64,000 nt of DNA, taken from the NCBI GenBank assembly GCA_021783235.1, contig JAJXUD010000001.1, forward strand, positions 1 to 64,000, read 5' to 3'. The notes under the pieces are model-generated. The model searched no databases and was not told where the DNA came from. It worked only from the letters and a program-made list of their open reading frames with translations. Positions within the stretch are counted from its first letter, which is position 1. Every line of letters starts with the position of its first letter. Below, piece after piece: positions 53,117 through 62,186 of this stretch. The position numbers and the translations under genes were made by a program. The DNA is from Myxococcales bacterium. Lineage in GTDB: Bacteria > Myxococcota > Myxococcia > Myxococcales > JAKAPL01.

Positions 53117-54379
53117 ATGGCCTCTGTTCGCGAGCTTCTCGAATGCTTGGGGCGCGATGGCCTGGTCAGGCTCATGCGAGAGCGCGGATTGCCCCCAACG
53201 CGGGAAAATGATGACCGCCGCAGCTGCCTGGCGCGCTCGTTTCGTGGGGACGTAAGCGGGTTCATCTCGGAGCTGACCCGAGAGGAACTCGTCTCGATTT
53301 TCCGGAGTTCGACCTTCGAGGTCCGGGGGGACGAGGCCTACCTTTCGAATCCCTCGAAGTACCGCCTGGACGAGCTGCGAGCGTTTGCGCTCAATGCCTT
53401 TGCCGGCTTAGACGTTCGGACCCCAGGCGAGTTCTGCTCCGTTCCCACTCCGAGCGAGGACGAACTTGAACTGCAGGTTGGCGAGCAAGAGGAATGCGTC
53501 AGCGACCTCGACATTGGCTCTCTCGGCCGGGTCAGCGAAGAATGGTCGAGACCTAGGCTCATTTCGCGGCTTCTGCGACACATGGGGAGGAAGGTTCCTT
53601 CTCGGTTGCGAACCGTGCGTTTCCACGAGCTTCTGGCTGACCTCGCGGCAAGAGGAATCGAGGCTTGCCTTTCGGACGATCCCGAGGATTCCCCGCTCGG
53701 TGACGGTACCGAGTCTCCAGGGATTTCCGCCAAGCTTCGTTTGCGTCTTCGTCTTCCCAAGGCATCGAACTCGAGAGCCCTGGCTGACCGGGGGATCGGC
53801 CCACGCGGACCGGCGATCGTCATCGATGGCGCGGAGCCCCCGCTCGTTCAGTCTTCCCATAGGCCGAGCGACTACGAGTTGGCTGTCCTGCGCCTGAAGT
53901 TCTTGACTGCCATTCCAAGCACCCGGCGCTCCGCCACGCCGCAGTGGCCGAGCGCATTTCTCGACGCTGCCACCCGCGGGCTTCAGCTCCGTCTCGGTGA
54001 GCCGGGGCTCCTTAGAGCGATCTCTGCGAGCGTCAGCATAGGCAATCACAGCCCTTACGATTCCATCCAAGAACTCGTTCGCGCCCTGAGCGAGCGGGAG
54101 TGGGACGAGCTCCTGGAGGATCTTCAAGCCCTCAATCCGTCCCAACCCGGTGTGGTGGCCGCCATCGCCCAGCAGGTCAGGGCGATTCTCACGAGTCAAC
54201 GCGCTTCGAGTTCGGAGGCGCCTCACATGCCGCCGGAAGACCTTCGCGTTTCACTGGCCGCGCCCGCGGAGCCACTCGTCGCGTCAGGGAAGCCCTCCGT
54301 CGCAGTCGAGCCACCTTCACCCTCCAAGACGAACGTTCGTGACTTGGGTTCTCTCTCCGGCATGTTCGGCGACGAGTAG
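53117..54379 (+). CDS. Unknown protein partnered with BrxL
   Basis: The 420-residue protein has three similar helical modules near the N-terminus, each with LxRxxLxxLxxxxG...(R)..EL. They lie at about 3-45, 55-105 and 140-185, and look SAP/HeH-like, hinting at DNA or protein binding. The central region is basic and the C-terminus acidic with SGMFGDE. No catalytic motif is recognised. Only 5 nt separate it from brxL, so it is the obvious partner. ATG 53117 is preferred over 53078. Its base composition is visibly less GC-rich than the surrounding genome. Confidence 0.7.
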   Translation: MASVRELLECLGRDGLVRLMRERGLPPTRENDDRRSCLARSFRGDVSGFISELTREELVSIFRSSTFEVRGDEAYLSNPSKYRLDELRAFALNAFAGLDVRTPGEFCSVPTPSEDELELQVGEQEECVSDLDIGSLGRVSEEWSRPRLISRLLRHMGRKVPSRLRTVRFHELLADLAARGIEACLSDDPEDSPLGDGTESPGISAKLRLRLRLPKASNSRALADRGIGPRGPAIVIDGAEPPLVQSSHRPSDYELAVLRLKFLTAIPSTRRSATPQWPSAFLDAATRGLQLRLGEPGLLRAISASVSIGNHSPYDSIQELVRALSEREWDELLEDLQALNPSQPGVVAAIAQQVRAILTSQRASSSEAPHMPPEDLRVSLAAPAEPLVASGKPSVAVEPPSPSKTNVRDLGSLSGMFGDE

Positions 54380-54384
54380 GGACG

Positions 54385-56424
54385 ATGAACCAAGAGCTTC
54401 GAAACAAGATCGAGCACGTATTCGACAAGTTGGTGGTGGATAAACGAGAAGCGCTCAAGGCGGGCTTCGAGCTGATGCCTCGCTTCGTGACGGAGTTCCT
54501 TCTCGCCCAAGCCAAGACTTCGAATGCGGGCATGGAGTTCGACGAGGTCCGCCGCCGGATCGCCCGCTACACGGTCGACGCCGATCGGAAGAATGCGTTC
54601 GTCTCCGAATTAATGATGAAGGGAGAAGCGTCGCTGATCGCTCTGCTGGATGTCGAGCCGGACCTCGCGCACGGGGAGCACATCGGACGGATCGCGCAAC
54701 TCGACGGCCAGCCCATTTGGGTTCCAAATGCGATCGTCGAGGAATACAAGGAACTACTCTATGGGGGCCTGTGGGGGAGCGCCAAACTCGTCATCGACCG
54801 GGCCGCCGAACCTCGCCGTGTCGCCGTCCAGGAGTTCAGGCCCTACCAGCTCACTAGACCAGACATGGATGCCTTTCGTCGCGCGCGCGATGAATTTTCG
54901 CTTGAAGAGTGGACGGATCTTCTCATTACGAGCGCGGGATATCGCCCGGAAGCATTCCCGACCTTCCGCGGGAAACTCTTGGTCCTCTCCCGTCTGACCC
55001 CGTTGACTCAGCCCAACCTAAACGTCGTGGAGTTGGGCCCACGAGGGACGGGGAAGAGCTACCTCCTTAGGAATCTCAGCTCCCGCGTTTACCTCCTTTC
55101 CGGAGCGAGGGCGAGCCCGGCGACGCTGCTTTACGACCTCAACAAGAAAAGGCTTGGAATCATCGGCACAAAGAAGGTTGTCGTCTTCGACGAGGTCAGC
55201 CACACCGCCTTCCCCGATCTGGCTTTGGTCGCCGCCCTCAAGGACTTCATGGAGTCCGGGAACATCGCTCGAGGGGGGCGGTCGTTCGTCGCCGACTCGA
55301 GTTTGGTGTTCACGGGTAATCTGGAACTCGATGGCGAGGGCCGGTTGCCGAGCAAGCAGTACACGCACTATTTCGAAGCCCTTCCCAGGGCTCTCTGCGA
55401 CGTGGCGATCGGCGATCGAATCCACGCATTCATCCCTGGCTGGGAGATCCCGAAAATCTCGGACGAGGTGCTCGCTGATGGCGTGGGATTGCTCTCCGAC
55501 TACTTCGGAGAGGTCCTCGGCGAGCTTCGGCGCGACCAGACGTTCCTTGACTTTCTCCAACAGAAGAAGCGCTTGGTCAACGCCACGCTTCGCGACCAGA
55601 CGGCCGTCATGCGAACGGCGGCTGGCCTGCTTCGCATGCTGTACCCCAACGGAAAGATTGGGGAAGAGGGCCTCAAGCATGTGCTTCCGGTTGCCACCGA
55701 GTTGCGCCAGCGAGTCCACCGTCAGCTCGAACGCATGGCCCCCGGTGAGTACAAGCCGAAGATCCTCTATTTCGAAGGCATCGACGTTCACTCTCCACCG
55801 GACTTGGGCACGCGTTTCGAGCTTGAGCCTCAGGATGTCCTCGCGAACGAGGTTCCGCAGGTTGGCAAGATCACCATCCTCCTCGTCGGCGGCAAAGGCG
55901 GCGGGGGCGTCGGGTTCGTGGAGTGCGCCCACAATCCGGGCACCGGTCGGCCACGTATTACCGGGCTTCACGGAGACGCACTGGCGCACTCCGTCGAGGC
56001 GGCTTACGAGGCGCTCCTTTCGCTTTCAGGGAACCTGGGGGTCTCGGTCGCCGACTTGCGAGCCAAGAAGTTCGCAGTTCACCTCGTGAACATTTCTGAG
56101 CCCAAGGATGGCCCGAGCGCCGGGCTGGCAATAGCCCTTGCGATGCTTTCCGCGGCAACCAAGCGACCGGTCCGCCCGAACGTCGCTGTGACGGGGGAAC
56201 TCTCGGTTCAGGGCAACGTCAATGCCGTCGGTGGCATTGCGGAGAAGCTCACGGCGGCGGCCCGTCACGGGCGCCGGTTGGTCCTGATTCCCGCCGAGAA
56301 TGCCTCGGAACTTGGGCGGTTGCCAGAACTCGGACTCCAGCTGGACATTCACCCAGTTCGGGAACTTCGAGAGGCGGTCGAACTCGTCCTGGCTGAATCC
56401 CCGCAGGCGGCGACTTCGGCGTAA
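54385..56424 (+). CDS. brxL: BrxL, Lon-like AAA+ protein of BREX defence
   Basis: The 679-residue protein has Walker A GPRGTGKS (218-225), Walker B VVVFDE (265-270) and sensor FTGNL. The C-terminal Lon-type domain has catalytic Ser578 (KDGPSAGL) and Lys621 (GIAEKL). Length and domain order fit BrxL, the factor that binds DNA and is needed for phage resistance in type I BREX. No pglX, pglZ, brxC or brxA/B is in the window, so this is an orphan or a distinct two-gene system. The base composition resembles its upstream partner. Confidence 0.92.
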   Translation: MNQELRNKIEHVFDKLVVDKREALKAGFELMPRFVTEFLLAQAKTSNAGMEFDEVRRRIARYTVDADRKNAFVSELMMKGEASLIALLDVEPDLAHGEHIGRIAQLDGQPIWVPNAIVEEYKELLYGGLWGSAKLVIDRAAEPRRVAVQEFRPYQLTRPDMDAFRRARDEFSLEEWTDLLITSAGYRPEAFPTFRGKLLVLSRLTPLTQPNLNVVELGPRGTGKSYLLRNLSSRVYLLSGARASPATLLYDLNKKRLGIIGTKKVVVFDEVSHTAFPDLALVAALKDFMESGNIARGGRSFVADSSLVFTGNLELDGEGRLPSKQYTHYFEALPRALCDVAIGDRIHAFIPGWEIPKISDEVLADGVGLLSDYFGEVLGELRRDQTFLDFLQQKKRLVNATLRDQTAVMRTAAGLLRMLYPNGKIGEEGLKHVLPVATELRQRVHRQLERMAPGEYKPKILYFEGIDVHSPPDLGTRFELEPQDVLANEVPQVGKITILLVGGKGGGGVGFVECAHNPGTGRPRITGLHGDALAHSVEAAYEALLSLSGNLGVSVADLRAKKFAVHLVNISEPKDGPSAGLAIALAMLSAATKRPVRPNVAVTGELSVQGNVNAVGGIAEKLTAAARHGRRLVLIPAENASELGRLPELGLQLDIHPVRELREAVELVLAESPQAATSA

Positions 56425-56516
56425 GGCTGGAAGCAGAGCGTCGGACCGTCGCATCGAAGAGCATTTGTCGCGTCGATCCGACCGATCTCCGGCCAGCGTC
56501 GGCCGATCTGGATGCA

Positions 56517-56560
56517 GAGGGCGGCGGCATCGTCAAGGCGCTGCGGCTCCCGGGCGGCGG
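56517..56560 (+). repeat. Exact 44-bp duplicate of an internal aspS segment
   Basis: The 44 bases GAGGGCGGCGGCATCGTCAA... are identical to aspS 58427-58470, and the match stops sharply at both ends. It lies in the non-coding gap after brxL, 1.9 kb upstream of the functional copy and in the same direction. The rest of 56425-56672 contains no recognised gene. Confidence 0.9.
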
Positions 56561-56672
56561 GCGACCGCTGGTGGCGCCGCGTTTGGTGCTCGCGTTCGTG
56601 TGGTACGATGCCTCGATGGGCGGGCGACGCGCCTCGGTGGCGACCCTCGCGCCGCTCGCGGGCGGGTGAGCC

Positions 56673-57608
56673 GTGCTTCGCCTCCCCACGAGCCTGCTCG
56701 CCATCGCGCTCGCGTCGCAACCGGGTGGGCCGCCGAGCGGCGCGGCCCGCTCCGAAACCGGCGGCGCGCCGCCGCTCGCGAACGGGAGATCGAGCCCGCT
56801 CTCGCCCGAGTCCCGCCGGGACGAGGCCGTCGTCGCGGCCGTCCTCTCGTTCTGCGGCGCCTGGTGGCCGGATCGCGACGAGGAGGCCGGCCGCGACGCC
56901 GCCAAGTCGTGCGGCCCGCTGCTTCGCCCCGGGCGGTCGGCGGTGCGGCTCCTCCGCCCCCGGGCGGCGCGCTGCCGCCTCGCGGGCATCGAGCCGTCGA
57001 CCATCTCGGCGTTCAACGCCCAGTCTCATCGCGAGGACGAGGCGTGGATCTCCCGCATGGCACCGAACGGCTGGTCCGCCGACCTGGACGGCGGCGGCGT
57101 CCAGACCGTGCTCTTCCATCCGCCGCTGTTCAGCCCGAGCGGCAGGCAGGCGCTCGTCCGGGCCGAGGTCACCCGCGTCTTCCATTCCTTCGGACGCTTC
57201 GGCGAGTCGCTCTCGGTCTCTTTCGAGCTGCTCGTGCTCGTGGCTCTCGACGCGACCGGGGCCTGGGGCGTCTCGGGCCACGCGGTGGTCGCCCGGCGTC
57301 CCGTCGAGCGGGGTCGTCGTCGGGGGGTCGCGGCCCCAGGTAGCGCCGGGCAGGAGGCGTCGCGTCGGGGAAGGCGTCTCCGCCCGCTTCTCCTTGACAC
57401 CCTGCGTCGCGGGGCTACGATCCGCCGCCCTGCTCGGAGTCTGACATCGTGCCCCCTCGCTTCATCTTCGACATCAAACGGACCCACTCCTGCGGCGCGC
57501 TCACGAAGGCCAACGTGGGCGAGAGCGTGGTGCTCTTCGGCTGGGTCGCGACCCGGCGCGACCACGGCGGCTGCGTCTTCATCGACCTGCGCGACCGCGA
57601 GGGGCTGA
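56673..57608 (+). CDS. Secreted protein of unknown function, 3' end uncertain
   Basis: The reading begins GTG and has a signal-peptide-like start (LRLPTSLLAIALASQ). A beta-rich segment (VTRVFHSFGRFGESLSVSFELLVLVALDATGAW) looks genuine. The natural end cannot be fixed: the frame continues out of frame through the aspS promoter and 160 nt into aspS before reaching a stop. The last about 60 residues are therefore probably not real, or a frameshift has removed the true stop. No family is recognised. Confidence 0.45.
   Translation: MLRLPTSLLAIALASQPGGPPSGAARSETGGAPPLANGRSSPLSPESRRDEAVVAAVLSFCGAWWPDRDEEAGRDAAKSCGPLLRPGRSAVRLLRPRAARCRLAGIEPSTISAFNAQSHREDEAWISRMAPNGWSADLDGGGVQTVLFHPPLFSPSGRQALVRAEVTRVFHSFGRFGESLSVSFELLVLVALDATGAWGVSGHAVVARRPVERGRRRGVAAPGSAGQEASRRGRRLRPLLLDTLRRGATIRRPARSLTSCPLASSSTSNGPTPAARSRRPTWARAWCSSAGSRPGATTAAASSSTCATARG
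57394..57421 (+). promoter_or_regulatory. Promoter of aspS
   Basis: TTGACA (57394-57399) and TACGAT (57416-57421) have a 16-bp spacer. This is the best sigma-70 match in the window. It precedes the aspS GTG by about 28 bp. Confidence 0.65.
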
Positions 57609-59245
57609 CGCAGGTGGTCTTCGAGCCGGACGTCTCGCCCGAGGCCCACGCGCTCGCGGGCGAGCTGCGCCACGAGTACGTCGTCGGCATCCGCGGCAAG
57701 GTCCACGCGCGCGGCGCGCAGGTGAACCCGAAGATGAAGACGGGCGAGGTCGAGGTGAAGGCCACGGAGCTCGAGATCTTCAACCGGGCCGAGACGCCGC
57801 CCTTCCCGATGGACGACGAGATCGACACGGCCGAGGAGAAGCGGCTCGCCCATCGCTACCTCGACCTGCGGCGCGCCCCGCTCCAGCGGGTCCTGATGAC
57901 GCGCCACCGGATGAACCAGGCGACGCGCGGCTACCTGAGCTCGCGCGGCTTCCTCGAGCTCGAGACGCCGTTCATGATCCGCAGCACGCCGGGCGGGGCG
58001 CGCAACTTCCTCGTCCCTTCGCGGCTGAACCCGGGCAAGTTCTACGGCCTCGCGGAGAGCCCGCAGCTCTTCAAGCAGCTCTACATGGTGTCGGGCTTCG
58101 ACCGCTACTTCCAGATCGTCAAGTGCTTCCGCGACGAGGATCTGCGCGGCGACCGGCAGCCGGAGTTCACGCAGATCGACCTCGAGATGAGCTTCGTCGC
58201 CGAGCCCGACGTCTTCGAGATCATCGAGGGGCTGATGGCGGAGCTCTTCCGCGCGGCCAAGGGCAAGGAGCTCACGACCCCGTTCCCGCGGATGCCTTAC
58301 GAGGAGGCGATGGACCGCTACGGCGTCGACAAGCCCGACACCCGCTTCGGCCTCGAGCTCTGCGAGGTGACCGACGTCGTCCGCGCCGAGAACGGCGGCG
58401 GCGTGCCGCTCTTCGCGCAGGCGCTGGAGGGCGGCGGCATCGTCAAGGCGCTGCGGCTCCCGGGCGGCGGCGGCCTCTCGCGCACCGAGCTCGACGGCCT
58501 CGAGGAGGTGGCGAAGAGCTTCGGCGCCCGCGGCCTCGCGCGCGCCAAGGTGGGGCCGGGCGGCGAGTGGACCCAGTCGCCGCTCGCGAAGAGCGCGACG
58601 CCCGGGCTGCGCCAGGGCATCCACGAGAAGACGCAGGCGAAGGAAGGGGACGTTCTCCTCTTCCAGTTCGGCAAGGCCAAGGTGGTCAACGGCGTGCTCG
58701 GGCAGCTTCGCGGCTCGCTCGGGAAGCGGCTGAAGCTCATCCCCGAGGGGCGCGACGACCTGCTCTGGGTGGTCGACTTCCCGCTCTTCGAGTACTCGGA
58801 CGAGCAGAAGGCCCACGTGGCGGCGCACCACCCGTTCACCTCGCCGCGGCCCGAGGACGTCGAGTTCATCCTCTCGGACCCGGGCCGCTGCAGGGCGCGG
58901 GCGTACGACCTCGTGCTCAACGGCAACGAGGTGGGCGGCGGCAGCATTCGAATCCACGACTCGAGCGTGCAGGCGAAGGTGTTCAAGGCGCTCGGAATCT
59001 CGGACGAGGAGGCGAACAGCAAGTTCGGCTTCTTGCTCGAGGCGCTCCGTTACGGCGCGCCGCCGCACGGCGGCCTCGCGCTCGGTATGGACCGGCTCAC
59101 CATGCTGCTCGCGGGCGGCGAGTCGCTGCGCGACGTCATCCCGTTCCCGAAGACGCAGAAGGGGACGGATCTCATGACGGGCGCGCCGGGCGACGTCACC
59201 GAGGCGCAGCTGCGCGAGCTGCACGTGCGGAGCGTGCTGCCTTGA
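57449..59245 (+). CDS. aspS: Aspartyl-tRNA synthetase
   Basis: The 598-residue class II synthetase has the N-terminal anticodon-binding OB fold, motif 2 in FRDEDLRGDRQPEFTQID and motif 3 in GGLALGMDRL. A GAD insertion follows the catalytic core, as in bacterial AspRS. It charges tRNA-Asp; whether it also charges tRNA-Asn cannot be told. The stop overlaps the next TTG start by 3 nt. Confidence 0.95.
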   Translation: MPPRFIFDIKRTHSCGALTKANVGESVVLFGWVATRRDHGGCVFIDLRDREGLTQVVFEPDVSPEAHALAGELRHEYVVGIRGKVHARGAQVNPKMKTGEVEVKATELEIFNRAETPPFPMDDEIDTAEEKRLAHRYLDLRRAPLQRVLMTRHRMNQATRGYLSSRGFLELETPFMIRSTPGGARNFLVPSRLNPGKFYGLAESPQLFKQLYMVSGFDRYFQIVKCFRDEDLRGDRQPEFTQIDLEMSFVAEPDVFEIIEGLMAELFRAAKGKELTTPFPRMPYEEAMDRYGVDKPDTRFGLELCEVTDVVRAENGGGVPLFAQALEGGGIVKALRLPGGGGLSRTELDGLEEVAKSFGARGLARAKVGPGGEWTQSPLAKSATPGLRQGIHEKTQAKEGDVLLFQFGKAKVVNGVLGQLRGSLGKRLKLIPEGRDDLLWVVDFPLFEYSDEQKAHVAAHHPFTSPRPEDVEFILSDPGRCRARAYDLVLNGNEVGGGSIRIHDSSVQAKVFKALGISDEEANSKFGFLLEALRYGAPPHGGLALGMDRLTMLLAGGESLRDVIPFPKTQKGTDLMTGAPGDVTEAQLRELHVRSVLP

Positions 59246-60921
59246 GCGACGCCGCGGCGTACGACGTCCTCGTCATCGGCGGCGGCGTGAACGGCACGGG
59301 CACGGCGCGCGACTGCGCGATGCGCGGGCTGCGCACGGCGCTGGTGGAGAAGCGCGACGTCGCCTCGGGGGCGAGCGGCGCCAACAGCGGGATGATCCAC
59401 GGCGGCATCCGCTACCTCCAGACCGAGCCGAAGGTCACCAAGCTCTCCTGCATCGACTCGGGCTACATCCAGAAGATCGCGCCGCACCTGCTCTTCCGCA
59501 TCCCGTTTCTCTTCCCGGTGCTCCGCAAGGGGCGCGAGGCGTCGCTCTCGGAGCGGGCCTATCTCTACGGCGCCGAGACGGTCTTCTCGATGTACGACGA
59601 CTACCAGCCGCTCAAGCGCGGCAAGCCGTCGACGCGGCTCACCCCGGCGGAGGCGCTCGAGCTCGAGCCGGGGCTGCGGCCGGAGCTCGTCGGGGCGCTC
59701 ACCACCGACGAGTGGGGCATCGACCCGCAGCGGCTCTGCGCCGCGAACGCGCTCTCGGCGAAGGCCCACGGCGCCGACCTCTTCACCCACTCCCAGGTGG
59801 TCGGGCTGCCGCGCGGACCGGGCGGCGAGATCCTCGGCGCCGAGGTGCGGCGCGAGGGCAAGACCGAGCTCCTGCGGGCGCGCGCCGTGCTGAACGCCTC
59901 GGGCCCCTGGTCGCCCCGCGTCGCCGCGCTCGCCGGGGTCACGGTGCGGCTCCGCCCCGGGAAGGGGGTCCACCTGACCCTGGACCGGCGGCTGTCGAAC
60001 TACGGCATCATCACGGAGGCCGTCGACGGCCGGCAGATCTTCGTCTACCCGCACGAGCAGACCTCGATCATCGGCACGACCGACGACGACTACTACGGCG
60101 ACCCCGACCGGATCCCGATCACCCACGACGAGGTCGCCTACCTCCTGCAGGGGATCGAGCACGTCTTCCCGGCGGTGCGCGAGGCGCGCATCGTGCGCGC
60201 CTGGGCGGGGGTGCGGCCGACCCTCTGGGGCTACGGCCCCTACGAGGACGCGCTGTCGCGCGACCACCGGCTCGTCGACCATTCGGAGGAGGGCGTCCCC
60301 GGCTTCTGGTCGCTGCTCGGCGGCAAGCTCGCGAGCTACCGGGTCATGGCCGAGGAGACGGCCGACGCGATCTGCCGGCAGCTCGGCCGTGGCGAGCCCT
60401 GCCGCACGCACCTCGAGCCGCTGCCCGGCGGCGAGAGCGTGCCGGACGTCCCGCTCCTCGCCCGCGAGCACGGGGTCTCCGAGTGGGTGGCGAGCCGCTG
60501 CGTCTACCGGCACGGCCAGAAGGCCGACGAGATCCTGGCGCAGGTCCACGACGAGCCGTGGCTCGGCGCGACGCTCTGCGCCTGCGAGCAGGTGAGCTTC
60601 GCCGAGGCGCGTTGGGCCATCCGCAACGAGTTCGTCCAGACGCTCTCGGATCTGCGGCGCCGCAGCCGGGTCGGCATGGGGCCCTGCCAGGGGACCCGCT
60701 GCGCGGCGTCGGCGGCGGCCCTCCTCGGGCGCGAGCGCAAGCTCTCCGCCGCGCAGACCCATGCCGCGCTCCAGGGCTTTCTCGCCGCCCGCTTCTCGGG
60801 GCAGCGGGTCCTGCTCTCGGGCGCGGGCCTCGCCGAGCAGGAGCTGTCGCGGGCGATGCACCGCGGGCTCGCGGGCGACGAGGCCGAGCTGCCGCCTCCC
60901 GCGGAGGGCGATCGGCCTTGA
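59242..60921 (+). CDS. glpA: Anaerobic-type glycerol-3-phosphate dehydrogenase, subunit A
   Basis: The 559-residue flavoprotein has the FAD motif VLVIGGGVNGTGTARDCAMRG and the substrate-region KRDVASGASGANSGMIHGG. A C-terminal BFD-like [2Fe-2S] domain has paired Cys (LCACEQV and GPCQGTRC). This is the GlpA architecture of GlpABC, not GlpD. It oxidises sn-glycerol 3-phosphate to DHAP and passes electrons on. TTG start overlaps aspS; stop overlaps glpB (TTGA). Confidence 0.92.
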   Translation: MSDAAAYDVLVIGGGVNGTGTARDCAMRGLRTALVEKRDVASGASGANSGMIHGGIRYLQTEPKVTKLSCIDSGYIQKIAPHLLFRIPFLFPVLRKGREASLSERAYLYGAETVFSMYDDYQPLKRGKPSTRLTPAEALELEPGLRPELVGALTTDEWGIDPQRLCAANALSAKAHGADLFTHSQVVGLPRGPGGEILGAEVRREGKTELLRARAVLNASGPWSPRVAALAGVTVRLRPGKGVHLTLDRRLSNYGIITEAVDGRQIFVYPHEQTSIIGTTDDDYYGDPDRIPITHDEVAYLLQGIEHVFPAVREARIVRAWAGVRPTLWGYGPYEDALSRDHRLVDHSEEGVPGFWSLLGGKLASYRVMAEETADAICRQLGRGEPCRTHLEPLPGGESVPDVPLLAREHGVSEWVASRCVYRHGQKADEILAQVHDEPWLGATLCACEQVSFAEARWAIRNEFVQTLSDLRRRSRVGMGPCQGTRCAASAAALLGRERKLSAAQTHAALQGFLAARFSGQRVLLSGAGLAEQELSRAMHRGLAGDEAELPPPAEGDRP

Positions 60922-62174
60922 GGCTCCTCGTGGCCGGAGGGGGGCTCGCGGGAAGCGTGGCGGCGCTCGTCGCGCGCGAGGCCGGCGCCGAGGTGCGGCT
61001 CGTCCGCGCCGCGCCGGGGGCGAGCGCGCTCTCCCTGGGCCTCGTCGAGGTCGCGGGCGAGCGCTTCATCCCGTCGCTCGGAGAGCCCGCGCCGCGCGGG
61101 GTCGGGGACCCGCTCGCCGCCGCGCGGCAGGTCGCGGCGCTGACGCCCGGACACCCTTACCGGACGCTCCAGGCGTCGCTCGAGCGGATTCCGGAGGCGC
61201 TGGGGCTCCTCCCGCGCTGGTTCCCCGCGGTCTTCGGCCCCATGGTGCCCGGCCGCTTCGCGACCCCGCTCGGCACGGTGCGCCGCGCCGCCGGGGCGCA
61301 GCGATCGCAGGCCGCCGGGGCGCTCGTCGACGGGAGCCGCCTCGCGCTGGTCGGCTTTCGCGACGATCCCGCGCTCTTCGACGCCGGGCTCGTCGCGGCC
61401 GGCCTCGCCGAGGCGGGCCTCGACGCCCGCGCCGCCTGGTGCGACTTCCTCGACCGGCGCGAGCTCGTCGGCCGCTCGCCGTTCGAGCTCGCGGCGCTGC
61501 TCGATCGGCCCGAGGAGGCGAGACGGCTGGGGGAATCGGTGGGGCGGGCGATCGCCCGCGACGCCGCGGGGGCCACGCTGGCGCTCCTGCCGCCGATCGC
61601 CGGGATCGAGCGGCCGGTCGAGACGCTGGAGCGGATCGGCGCGGCCGCTGGGCTTCGGGCCGGCGAGACCCTGGGCTGGCTCCCCTCGGTGCCGGGATTC
61701 CGGCTCCAGCGGGCGCTCGACGCCGCGCTGCGCCAGGCGGGCGTCGAGCTGGTCGAGGCGGAGCTCCGGCGGCTCGAGCCGGGAAGGGCGCTGCTCGAGA
61801 GCGAGCGGACGCTCGACTTCGATCGGGCCGTGCTCGCCACCGGTCGCTTCATCGGCGGTGGCGTGCGACGGGGCGAGGCCTTCGTCGAGCCGCTCGTCGG
61901 CCTTCCGCTCTGGGACGGCCGCGTGGCGTTGGCGGCGCAGCTCATCGAGCCGCTCCTCGGCGATTCCCCGGAGGCCCCGGCGGCGGCCTTCCGGGCCGGC
62001 GTCCGGATCGACCAGCGCTGCCGGGCCCTCGACGGAGACGGCCGGCCGCTCGGCTGGCTCTGGGCGGCGGGCTCGGTGGTCGGGGGCGCCGACCAGGGCG
62101 CGGACGGCGCCGGGCTGGGCCTCTGCGCCTTCACCGGCCTTTTGGCTGGACGGGACGCCGTGGCGGCGAGCTAG
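60918..62174 (+). CDS. glpB: Anaerobic-type glycerol-3-phosphate dehydrogenase, subunit B
   Basis: The 418-residue flavoprotein has an N-terminal FAD motif (LLVAGGGLAGSVAALVAREAG). The C-terminal GSVVGGADQGADGAGLGLCAFTG segment matches GlpB. It relays electrons from GlpA toward the membrane. TTG start overlaps the glpA stop. Confidence 0.9.
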   Translation: MRLLVAGGGLAGSVAALVAREAGAEVRLVRAAPGASALSLGLVEVAGERFIPSLGEPAPRGVGDPLAAARQVAALTPGHPYRTLQASLERIPEALGLLPRWFPAVFGPMVPGRFATPLGTVRRAAGAQRSQAAGALVDGSRLALVGFRDDPALFDAGLVAAGLAEAGLDARAAWCDFLDRRELVGRSPFELAALLDRPEEARRLGESVGRAIARDAAGATLALLPPIAGIERPVETLERIGAAAGLRAGETLGWLPSVPGFRLQRALDAALRQAGVELVEAELRRLEPGRALLESERTLDFDRAVLATGRFIGGGVRRGEAFVEPLVGLPLWDGRVALAAQLIEPLLGDSPEAPAAAFRAGVRIDQRCRALDGDGRPLGWLWAAGSVVGGADQGADGAGLGLCAFTGLLAGRDAVAAS

Positions 62175-62186
62175 AATCGACGCGGC

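Noticed and set aside
56425-56672. A small coding gene between brxL and the secreted protein.
   Set aside because: Only shadow-like frames are present; the best explained piece is the 44-bp aspS copy.
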